DNA of 22,226 nucleotides from JALZDI01 sp035557095 (GTDB lineage Bacteria; Actinomycetota; Actinomycetes; Propionibacteriales; Nocardioidaceae). A program made the translations under genes and the position numbers. Positions 1 to 5,994 of the stretch are shown here, one piece after another. Position 1 is the stretch's first letter. Every line of letters begins with the position of its first letter. The notes under the pieces are model-generated. The model saw nothing but the letters and a program-made list of their open reading frames with translations. It did no database searches and was not told where the DNA came from. Where the stretch lies: contig DATMEB010000059.1 in assembly GCA_035557095.1 (NCBI GenBank), forward strand, positions 1-22,226. Reading direction: 5' to 3'.

Positions 1-77
1 GTCGCCACCACCGTGCCCACCCCCACGGTGTCGCCGGCGCGGTACCAGCTCGCCAGGTCGCTCAGCACGTCACGCAT
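1..77 (-). CDS. XdhC/CoxI family protein, N-terminal fragment
   Basis: Only the first 25 codons are in the window; the gene runs off the left edge. The start reads MRDVLSDLASWYRAGDTVGV, which resembles the opening of XdhC/CoxI proteins (a short helix, then R/A-G-x-x-V-x-V-x-T-V-V). These proteins help insert or sulfurate the molybdenum cofactor of xanthine and CO dehydrogenases. The ATG at 77-75 lies inside the end of the VWA gene, whose TGA is at 72-70, so the two overlap by 8 bp and are probably translationally coupled. The family call rests on a short stretch, but the upstream MoxR, VWA and MobA-like genes are the usual company of XdhC. Confidence 0.7.
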   Translation of the reverse strand, partial: MRDVLSDLASWYRAGDTVGVGTVVA

Positions 78-1236
78 CGGCCATCACCTCGGTCAGCTCT
101 ACGAACGTGGCGAAGCTGTGCCCCGCCAGCAGGTCGTCCAGATGCGGCAGACAGGCCGCGATCCCGGCCTGGATGGGTTCGTACCCCGCCTTGCCGCGGT
201 GCGGGTTGACCCAGACCAGCCGGTGCGAGAGCCGCGCCAGCCGCTCTGCCTGCGTCGCCAGCAGGCCGCAGTCGCCGCGCTCCCATCCGTCGCTGCACAC
301 GACCACGACGGCACCGCGGGCCATCCCGCGCTGCCCCCACCGGTCGAGGAAGGCCTTGAGCACCTCGCCGAGACGGGTGCCGCCGGACCAGTCCGGCACC
401 GTGGCGCCGGCCTGCGCGAGTGCGGCGTCTGGGTCGCGCTGCCGCATCGCCCGGGTGATGCGGGTTAACCGGGTGCCGACCGTGAACACCTCGGTGTGCC
501 GCGGCGCCGCCCGGCTCAGCGCATGCGCAAGCCGCAGCAGGCTGTCGGCGTACGGCGCCATCGACCCGGAGACGTCGACCAGCAGGACGACACGACGGGC
601 TCGGCGGCCACGCCGGCGGTACCGCACGGGTCCGGGCTCTCCTGCGTACTTCAGCTCCTCACGCAGCGTGCGCCGCGCGTCGACCTCGCCTCGCGGCGCT
701 GCGACCCGCCGGGCGGCCCGGCGCTGGGGCGGCCGCAGCCGGAGTCCGGCGAACAGCCGGGCCAGCTCCGAGCGCTCGCCGGGCGCGAGGTCGGCGACGT
801 CGCGGTGCCGCAGCAGCTCGACGTCGCTGGCGACGGAGACCACCATCTGGTCGGACTCGCGCCCCTCCTCGCTGTCCTCGCCAAGACCCGCCTGCGCGAC
901 CGTGCTGGCCGGCTGCCGTCTGCGCGACCCGGTCGGCAGGTCACCGCCGAACCAGCTCGCGAACACCTTGTCGTAGACGTCGAAGTCGTCGGGGCCGGCG
1001 CACAGGGTCGCGCGGCCGGACCAGTACACGCCGCCGGCGGTGCCTGCGTCGGCTGCCGAGGCCGCCTGCACGAACGTCTGGGCGCGGTCGGAGGTGACCC
1101 CGACACCCGCGTGCCGCAGAGCACGCGCGAAGCCCATCAGCACCAGGTCGGTCTCAGGCTGAGATTGGTCGGTCTCAGGCTGAGGCCGCTCACCGGTTGC
1201 GGTGGGCGGTCGGCCGACCGGGCTCACCGTGTTCAC
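70..1236 (-). CDS. VWA domain protein, CoxE-like
   Basis: A 388-residue protein with a C-terminal von Willebrand factor A domain. The metal-ion-dependent adhesion site is complete: DVSGSM at about residues 221-226, the threonine of SGGTRLG at about 284-290, and the aspartate of CSDGWERGD at about 314-322. The family (CoxE) works with a MoxR ATPase as a chaperone pair that matures metal enzymes, classically the molybdenum CO dehydrogenase. The GTG start overlaps the MoxR stop by 4 bp (GTGA at 1236-1233). Residues 18-30 come from an 18-bp direct repeat, and the conserved part begins only at Met34 (codon 1137-1135), so the true start could be there. No signal peptide is visible, so it is probably cytoplasmic. 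Confidence 0.88.
   Translation of the reverse strand: MNTVSPVGRPPTATGERPQPETDQSQPETDLVLMGFARALRHAGVGVTSDRAQTFVQAASAADAGTAGGVYWSGRATLCAGPDDFDVYDKVFASWFGGDLPTGSRRRQPASTVAQAGLGEDSEEGRESDQMVVSVASDVELLRHRDVADLAPGERSELARLFAGLRLRPPQRRAARRVAAPRGEVDARRTLREELKYAGEPGPVRYRRRGRRARRVVLLVDVSGSMAPYADSLLRLAHALSRAAPRHTEVFTVGTRLTRITRAMRQRDPDAALAQAGATVPDWSGGTRLGEVLKAFLDRWGQRGMARGAVVVVCSDGWERGDCGLLATQAERLARLSHRLVWVNPHRGKAGYEPIQAGIAACLPHLDDLLAGHSFATFVELTEVMADA
1146..1184. repeat. 18-bp direct repeat, period 21, at the 5' end of the VWA gene
   Basis: GGTCGGTCTCAGGCTGAG occurs at 1146-1163 and again, identical, at 1167-1184. The 21-bp period keeps the reading frame of the VWA gene and produces QPETDQSQPETD near its N-terminus. 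If translation starts at Met34 instead, the repeat is untranslated DNA between the MoxR and VWA genes. Confidence 0.85.
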
Positions 1237-2153
1237 CGGGCCAGCAGCCGGTCGAGGGAGTCGCGCACGCGGTCGGCGTCCTCACGGAACTTCAGCACCG
1301 CACCGAGAGTCGCGGCCGCGCTCTCGACGTCGAGGTCGTCGCGGCCGAGCGTGTGCAGCGCACGGGCCCAGTCCAGCGTCTCCGCGACACCGGGAGGCTT
1401 CAGCAGGTCGTCGGCGGAGCGCATCCGCTGTACGGCGCCGGCGACCTGCTCGGCCAGCTGCTGCGGGAGCTCAGGCAGTCGGGTACGCAGGATCTGCACC
1501 TCGCGGGCGAGGCCCGGGTGGTCGATCCAGTGGTACAGGCACCGCCGCTTCAGCGCGTCGTGGACCTCGCGGGTGCGGTTGGAGGTCAGCACCACGACCG
1601 GCGGCGTGCTGGCGCGGACGGTGCCGTACTCGGGGATGCTCACCTGGTTGGTCGAGAGCACCTCGAGCAGGAACGCCTCGAACTCGTCGTCGGCGCGGTC
1701 GATCTCGTCGACGAGCAGCACCGACGGGCTCTGCCGCAGCGCCGCCAGCACCGGCCGAGCGAGCAGGAAGCGCTCGTCGAACAGCGACTTCTCCACCTCC
1801 TCGACGTCGACCTCCTCGTCGGGGCTGCGGGTCGCCTCCACCGTGCGCAGGTGCAGGATCTGCCGCGGGAAGTCCCAGTCGTAGAGCGCCTGCCCGGCGT
1901 CGATGCCCTCGTAGCACTGCAGCCGGATCAGGGGCAGGTCGAGCGCCTCGCTCAGCGCCTCCGCGAGCGCGGTCTTGCCGGTGCCGGGCTCGCCCTCGAG
2001 CAACAGCGGCCGATGCATCCGTAGCGCCAGGAACCCGACGGTGGCCAGGCCGTCGTCGGCGAGGTAGCCGGTCGTGCCCAGTCGGGCCGTCAGGTCGGCA
2101 GGTGACTCGACGTGCGTAGCGACGGAATCCACCCTCCCAGCATGACCTAGCAC
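1233..2153 (-). CDS. MoxR-family AAA+ ATPase (CoxD-like)
   Basis: A 306-residue AAA+ ATPase. Walker A is GEPGTGKT at about 54-61, Walker B LLVDEID at about 146-152, sensor-1 LTSNRTRE at about 189-196, and the arginine-rich LKRRC segment follows at about 201. MoxR proteins couple ATP hydrolysis to assembly or activation of metal enzymes with a VWA partner; here the VWA gene follows with a 4-bp overlap. The listed start is GTG at 2153, 6 nt after the stop of the nucleotidyltransferase gene, but it has no clear ribosome binding site. GTG at 2132 (seven residues shorter) is possible but has GGGAGG directly against it. The neighbours suggest a client of the xanthine/CO dehydrogenase type; that is inference. 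Confidence 0.9.
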   Translation of the reverse strand: MLGHAGRVDSVATHVESPADLTARLGTTGYLADDGLATVGFLALRMHRPLLLEGEPGTGKTALAEALSEALDLPLIRLQCYEGIDAGQALYDWDFPRQILHLRTVEATRSPDEEVDVEEVEKSLFDERFLLARPVLAALRQSPSVLLVDEIDRADDEFEAFLLEVLSTNQVSIPEYGTVRASTPPVVVLTSNRTREVHDALKRRCLYHWIDHPGLAREVQILRTRLPELPQQLAEQVAGAVQRMRSADDLLKPPGVAETLDWARALHTLGRDDLDVESAAATLGAVLKFREDADRVRDSLDRLLAR

Positions 2154-2159
2154 CGTGAG

Positions 2160-2759
2160 TCAACCAAGGCGGTGTCCCGGAGGCAGGTCCTCCGGTGCGT
2201 CGACGTCGGTGCCGTCGGCGAGGTCTGCGCACTCGATAGTTCGCAGCTCGTGGCGGCTGAGGTAGCCGCGCGCACCCACGTCGCCACCGGCGTCGTCGAT
2301 GAGCGCGCCGAAGTGGGCCGACCCCAGGAGGACCGGGTGTCCGGGCGTCCCGTCGTACGTCGCTCTGGCGAGTACGTCAGGGCCGGCGAGCTCCGCGACA
2401 CGGCGTACGACGGCGGGGTTGAGGCCCGGGGTGTCGACCACGCACACCAGCGCGGCCGCGACGTCGTCGAGACCGACCAGCGGGCGAAGTCCGGCCCGCA
2501 GCGACGCGCCCATGCCCTCGGCCCAGTCGTCGGCCGTCACGACCCGGACGCCCTCGTCGGGTAGCGCAGCGTCGAGCAGTGCCGCCCGCACGTCGCCCCC
2601 GGCAGCGCCGACGACCACGACGACCTCGTCGACACCGGCCTGCTCGAGGACCCGCACCGTGCGCACGACCCAGGGTGTGCCGGACTCGTCGCGCAACAGG
2701 GCCTTGGGACCGCCCATCCGACGACCCTCACCCGCCGCGAGCACCAGCCCGACCGTCAT
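2160..2759 (-). CDS. MobA/MocA-like molybdenum cofactor nucleotidyltransferase
   Basis: A 199-residue NTP-transferase of the MobA/MocA type, expected to join CTP or GTP to molybdopterin to make the dinucleotide cofactor of molybdenum hydroxylases. The signature LAAGEGRRMGGPK is at residues 6-18. The metal-binding region VVDTPGL, then GHPVLL, GARGYL and the terminal DVDAPEDL are as in MocA-like proteins. The ATG at 2759 is chosen because homology begins there; GGAGG lies about 10 nt upstream. It is the first gene of the minus-strand set and precedes the MoxR gene by a few bases. CTP versus GTP use cannot be decided by eye. Confidence 0.87.
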   Translation of the reverse strand: MTVGLVLAAGEGRRMGGPKALLRDESGTPWVVRTVRVLEQAGVDEVVVVVGAAGGDVRAALLDAALPDEGVRVVTADDWAEGMGASLRAGLRPLVGLDDVAAALVCVVDTPGLNPAVVRRVAELAGPDVLARATYDGTPGHPVLLGSAHFGALIDDAGGDVGARGYLSRHELRTIECADLADGTDVDAPEDLPPGHRLG

Positions 2760-2795
2760 GTCGACACAGCCTCCTCGTGCAACCCGGCAGACGCT

Positions 2796-2836
2796 AGGGC
2801 ATGTCCCGTGAACCTGCTGTCCACGGGACACGCTCT
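2796..2836. promoter_or_regulatory. Inverted repeat between divergent genes, candidate operator
   Basis: TGTCCCGTG (2802-2810) and CACGGGACA (2822-2830) are perfect 9-bp arms around an 11-nt spacer. The match extends outward to 15-bp arms (2796-2810 and 2822-2836) with two mismatches. It lies in the 99-bp gap between the divergent MobA-like and HD-domain genes, only 22 bp from the HD gene start, where a terminator would make little sense. It may be a regulator binding site or a hairpin in the leader of the HD mRNA. No regulator gene is nearby. Confidence 0.6.
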
Positions 2837-2858
2837 AACCGAAACGTAGGGTGTCCGT

Positions 2859-3464
2859 GTGGAGGAGCTGCGTGACCGTCTGGCCGAGCGTTACCGGGAG
2901 CCCCATCGGCGCTACCACGACCTGCGCCATCTGCAGGAGGTTCTGCAGACCGTGGACGACCTCGCCGACGCCGCCGACGACGTCGAGGCGGTGCGCTGGG
3001 CGGCGTGGTTCCACGACGCGGTCTACGACGTGCATCGCGACGACAACGAGGAGTGTTCCGCGCGGCTCGCCGAACAAGACCTCGCTGCCTCGGGTCTCGA
3101 CCACGACATGGTCAGCGAGGTCTCCCGGCTGGTCCGGCTCACAGCCACGCACCAGCCGGAGGACGGCGACGCCAACGGCGCGGTGCTGTGCGACGCCGAC
3201 CTGCGGATCCTCGCCGCTGACCCGTGGCGGCACGCGGAGTACGTCGCCGACGTGCGCGCGGAGTACGCCCACGTCCCCGACGCGGAGTTCCGTACCGGCC
3301 GGGCCGCCGTCCTGCGTGCGCTGCTGACGTCGGGTCGGCTCTTCCGGACCGAGCGGGCGTACACCCGCTGGGAGGAACGCGCTCGCGCCAACCTCGCCGC
3401 CGAGCTCCGTCGGCTCGAGGCCGGCGACGACGACTTGACCGAGTCCACCGGGTCGACCGACTGA
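2859..3464 (+). CDS. HD-domain metal-dependent phosphohydrolase
   Basis: A 201-residue protein of the 'predicted metal-dependent HD superfamily phosphohydrolase' type. The metal-binding pattern is visible: YHDLRHL at about 19-25, the WFHDAVYD box (HD at 52-53) and DNEECSA at about 62-68, followed by a helical C-terminal half ending in an Arg/Glu-rich tail. HD proteins hydrolyse phosphomonoesters or nucleotides, but the substrate of this subgroup is unknown to me. The start is GTG at 2859 with a weak AGGG about 8 nt upstream. It is divergent from the molybdenum maturation genes and convergent with the DUF4031 gene; nothing ties it functionally to either. Confidence 0.85.
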   Translation: MEELRDRLAERYREPHRRYHDLRHLQEVLQTVDDLADAADDVEAVRWAAWFHDAVYDVHRDDNEECSARLAEQDLAASGLDHDMVSEVSRLVRLTATHQPEDGDANGAVLCDADLRILAADPWRHAEYVADVRAEYAHVPDAEFRTGRAAVLRALLTSGRLFRTERAYTRWEERARANLAAELRRLEAGDDDLTESTGSTD

Positions 3465-3514
3465 ACGCAGACCGGGATCGGCCGGCCGGGGTCTTGCGGC
3501 AGGCCGCCGTCGGC

Positions 3515-3787
3515 TCAGTCCCGGGTCCGGGTTGCCGGCTTGGGGCGCCGCAGGCCGCGGCGGCGCAGCCGGCTCACGAGCTCCCGGCTGCTCACCGGTG
3601 TCGCACCGGCGGCGACGATCGCGTCGTACAGCTCCTCGGGCACGTCGTAGTGGTCCCGGTCGAACCCGCGCGCGGGAATGCCCACCCGGCGAGCGAACAC
3701 GTGCAGCTCGTCGTAGGAGGTGTCGCTGGCGACGTGCGACCAGTACCGGCCGCGCGTCGGCACCAGCGGCGGGTCGATCATGATCAC
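3515..3787 (-). CDS. DUF4031 family protein
   Basis: A 90-residue protein. It shows the family pattern: an N-terminal IDPP box, SHVASDTSYDELHVFA at about residues 19-34, FDRDHYDVPEELYDA in the middle, and a basic C-terminus ending in RRPKPATRTRD. The function of DUF4031 is not known to me. The start is GTG at 3787, which overlaps the TGA of cutC in a GTGA (3787-3784); an ATG two codons later (3781) is an alternative. The overlap means it is very likely co-transcribed and translationally coupled with cutC. Its stop faces the HD gene across a 50-bp gap without a clear terminator. Confidence 0.85.
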   Translation of the reverse strand: MIMIDPPLVPTRGRYWSHVASDTSYDELHVFARRVGIPARGFDRDHYDVPEELYDAIVAAGATPVSSRELVSRLRRRGLRRPKPATRTRD

Positions 3788-4527
3788 GACGACATCCGCG
3801 CGGTGTGATCGTCGATCAGCAGCCGCCACGCGCGCACGTACCCCGGGTCGACGTAGGCCTTCTCCCAGGACCTGTCGGGCCGCACCGAGCTCCCGACGTG
3901 GAACGCACGGATGCCCGCGCGTACCAGCCACGGCACGTGCTCGGGCTCGAGTCCTCCCCCGGCCATCAGCAGGTCGGCGGCCACCGGGTCGCTCGCACGG
4001 GCGGTCAGGTCGTCGATGCCGTGGCCGACGCCGAGCGAGGAGCCGGCGGTGAGTACGGCGTCCAGTCCGTCGAGCTCGCGCAGATGGCGCCACGCGCGGT
4101 CGTGGTCGAGCGAGTGGTCGATCGCGCGGTGGAACGTCCAGGGTGCGCCGTCGAGCCCGTCGACGATCGCCTCGCACACGGGCACGTCGATGTCGAGGTC
4201 ACCGTTGAGGAAGCCGAACACGACGCCCTCCGCGCCGGAGGCGAGGTAGTCACCGGCCAGGCCGATCAGCCGCGCCAGCTCGCCACCGGTGGTGCTGAAC
4301 CCCTCGGTGAGCCGCAGCATCACCCGGACCGGCAGGGCGGTCGACCGGGCGACCGCACTCACCGTCGCGGTCTCGCACGACAGGCCACCGTGCCGCATCG
4401 AGCCCACCAGCTCGAGCCGGTCCGCGCCGCCGGCCTCGGCCGCCTCGGCGTCGGCAGGATGCAGGGCGATGACCTCCAGCAGGCCCGTGGGCAGCGGCGA
4501 CCCGGGGGTCGGCCCAGTGCTCGGCAC
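3784..4527 (-). CDS. cutC: CutC family protein (copper homeostasis CutC-like)
   Basis: A TIM-barrel protein of the CutC family, 247 residues from the listed start. Family hallmarks are LLEVIALHPADAEAAEAGGADRLEL cut short here as LLEVIALHPADAEAAEAGG near the N-terminus, then VGSMRHGGLSC, PVRVMLR, GVVFGFLNGD, TFHRAIDHS, LTAGSS, LMAGGGL and FHVGSSVR. CutC was linked to copper tolerance in E. coli, but its molecular role is unsettled. The start is uncertain: GTG at 4527 has AAGGGG 4 nt upstream and begins near the conserved region; GTG at 4599 would add 24 residues encoded by a 12-bp repeat. The gene overlaps DUF4031 by 4 bp. Confidence 0.87.
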   Translation of the reverse strand: MPSTGPTPGSPLPTGLLEVIALHPADAEAAEAGGADRLELVGSMRHGGLSCETATVSAVARSTALPVRVMLRLTEGFSTTGGELARLIGLAGDYLASGAEGVVFGFLNGDLDIDVPVCEAIVDGLDGAPWTFHRAIDHSLDHDRAWRHLRELDGLDAVLTAGSSLGVGHGIDDLTARASDPVAADLLMAGGGLEPEHVPWLVRAGIRAFHVGSSVRPDRSWEKAYVDPGYVRAWRLLIDDHTARMSS

Positions 4528-4584
4528 AGCGCCCCTTGATGGGCCCCTTGCTGGGCCCCGTGCTGGGCTCCGTGCTGGGCTCCG
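4525..4584. repeat. 12-bp tandem repeat upstream of cutC
   Basis: Four tandem copies of a 12-bp unit, consensus TGCTGGGCTCCG, lie at 4537-4548, 4549-4560, 4561-4572 and 4573-4584. The two rightmost are identical and the others differ at 2-4 positions. A decayed fifth copy is at 4525-4536. On the minus strand the unit is open in the cutC frame and would encode repeats of the type S/G-P-A-R. It is either the leader of cutC or a low-complexity N-terminal tail. Confidence 0.85.
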
Positions 4585-4660
4585 TCCGGTGTCGTCCACC
4601 GCTCCAGGGTGCCACCACGGCGCACTTGCACCGCTACAGCCACGCAGACAGCATTGGTCC

Positions 4661-4996
4661 ATGACCGACCCCCTGCTCGCCGCCCGCGCGCTGGTTCTGG
4701 CGGACCTGCAGTCGTGCCGGCTCGCGGACGCGGAGACGGTGTCGGTGCTCGAGGAGTCGGTGTCACAGCGGCGTTGGTGGGTCGGGCAGTGGCCCGAGGG
4801 CGCCGAGTTCGTCGCCGGACTGGTCGCCCAGGACGTCCAGGACGGCATCCTGGACCGGCTGGGCCGCTGGCCGGTGTGCCACCGCTGCGGCGACCAGGAC
4901 GGTCACGGCCTGTACATCGAACCCGAGCTGGGGCCCGACCCGCACTGGGTGTGCGAGAAGTCCGCCACCATCATCGCGCCGCTGGGCGCGCTCTAG
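4661..4996 (+). CDS. Small Cys/His-containing protein of unknown function
   Basis: A 111-residue protein beginning MTDPLLAARALVLADLQSCR. The N-terminal half is predicted helical; the C-terminal half holds CHRCGDQDGHGLY and, about 20 residues later, HWVCEKS, which could form a small zinc site (C-x2-C with H and C). I do not recognise the family. The ATG at 4661 has no strong ribosome binding site. The gene is divergent from cutC and convergent with the phospholipase-C-like gene: the two stops share the palindrome CTAG (4993-4996), a 4-bp tail-to-tail overlap. Codon use, with G/C at third positions, supports it as a real gene. Confidence 0.72.
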   Translation: MTDPLLAARALVLADLQSCRLADAETVSVLEESVSQRRWWVGQWPEGAEFVAGLVAQDVQDGILDRLGRWPVCHRCGDQDGHGLYIEPELGPDPHWVCEKSATIIAPLGAL

Positions 4997-5466
4997 GACG
5001 TGTTGGACGTCCCGCGGCGCACGTGCCCGGTGAGCCGGCGACGGTACGACGGGTCCTCGTCGACGGTGACGACCACGTCGTACCACCCGTACGAGCGGTC
5101 GAGGTCCCAGGTGACCGGACGGTCCATCCCCGGCCCCACGCTGAACGACGTGGAGGTCGACTCGAACGAGAACTCCCCGCAGGTGAGCCGGTAGGTCAGC
5201 GGCACGTCGCCGAGGTTGTGCAGGGTGACCCGCAGCTGACGTACGCCTGCCTCGACCCCCGACGTCACGTGCGCGCCCGCGCCGCCGGACAGCGTGCCGC
5301 GCTGCTCGCAGCGCGAGCCGTCGGTCGAGACCACGGAGATGTCGTAGCGCCCGCGCGGGGCGGGAAGCCGCAGGTCCGGCGCGTCTGCCGCCCCGATCCG
5401 TTGCGGCCAGCAGGAGTCGTCGGTGTAGGCGAAGACCATGACCGGGGTGCCGGACTCGTGGCTCAT
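4993..5466 (-). CDS. Stand-alone phospholipase C C-terminal-like domain protein
   Basis: A 157-residue protein. The C-terminal part, RSYGWYDVVVTVDEDPSYRR then LTGHVRRG (about 124-152), matches the pattern that ends the C-terminal repeat domains of bacterial phospholipase C (GWYD, a beta strand, RR, then G-h-v-x-x-G). The preceding LRVTLHNLGDVPLTYRL also fits such a beta-sandwich. The phosphoesterase domain that normally precedes these repeats is absent, and no signal peptide is visible. The ATG at 5466 has AAGGA just upstream. There are three cysteines (19, 53, 96). It could be an orphan domain with a new role or what remains of a larger gene; no frame upstream continues the homology. Confidence 0.68.
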   Translation of the reverse strand: MSHESGTPVMVFAYTDDSCWPQRIGAADAPDLRLPAPRGRYDISVVSTDGSRCEQRGTLSGGAGAHVTSGVEAGVRQLRVTLHNLGDVPLTYRLTCGEFSFESTSTSFSVGPGMDRPVTWDLDRSYGWYDVVVTVDEDPSYRRRLTGHVRRGTSNTS

Positions 5467-5537
5467 GGTCCTTGTGTATCCGCCGGGGGTGTCCACCCGC
5501 GCACGCCGAGGTGACCGGCAGACCAACACACGCTGGC

Positions 5538-5564
5538 TTGTGGATCTTCGCCGTGCGTCCACAA
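5538..5564. promoter_or_regulatory. Inverted repeat TTGTGGA-N13-TCCACAA, candidate operator
   Basis: Perfect 7-bp arms at 5538-5544 and 5558-5564 with a 13-nt spacer. A second near-perfect palindrome, GAGCGCGC-A-GCGCGCTC, follows at 5573-5589. Both lie in the 178-bp gap between the divergent phospholipase-C-like gene and the small secreted protein gene. The position and symmetry suggest a regulator site, but no promoter boxes are convincing. Confidence 0.45.
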
Positions 5565-5644
5565 CCGGCGCCGAGCGCGCAGCGCGCTCGTGCGTCCGCC
5601 GCGGACGATGGGCTTCCCCATCCCTCCGCACCCCAGGAGTCCGC

Positions 5645-5944
5645 ATGCGCCCACTCGCCATCGCCCTCACCGTGCTCGCTCTGTGCCTGTCGACGACGGG
5701 CCTCGCGCTCGCCGCCGACGACGGCACCGCTCGCCACGTCACTTCTGTCACCGGAAACCGTGAGGCCGGCTTCCACGTCGTGTGGTCCGACGGCGAGCAG
5801 TGGTGGACGCCGACGATCTCAGAAGAGCTGGCGCTCTGCTACGAGTACGACCGGCCGGTGCGGCGGGGTCGCTGCAAGGCGGCCATTCGCACGAAGTACA
5901 CCTGGATGGGCGTCGTGAAGCGGTCGCTGCGCCATCACGACTGA
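5645..5944 (+). CDS. Small secreted protein of unknown function
   Basis: A 99-residue protein with a classical signal peptide: MRP, a hydrophobic core of about 15 residues, and a likely signal-peptidase cleavage after ALA at residue 23, leaving a mature protein of about 76 residues. The mature part is Trp/Tyr-rich (VVWSDGEQWWTP, CYEYD, KYTWMG) and has two cysteines (65 and 77) that could form a disulfide. It ends in a basic tail (KRSLRHHD). The ATG at 5645 has AGGAG 6-7 nt upstream. I do not recognise a family. Its stop faces the FtsX permease gene across 50 bp. Confidence 0.75.
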   Translation: MRPLAIALTVLALCLSTTGLALAADDGTARHVTSVTGNREAGFHVVWSDGEQWWTPTISEELALCYEYDRPVRRGRCKAAIRTKYTWMGVVKRSLRHHD

Positions 5945-5994
5945 CCGGGCCGACACGCTGTCTTTTGCGGCGCGATAGGTGGTGCTCGAGCCTC

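Noticed and set aside
3465..3514. Possible terminator between the HD and DUF4031 genes
   Set aside because: Only short GC-rich complementarities around GGCCGGCC; no stable stem with a clear loop.
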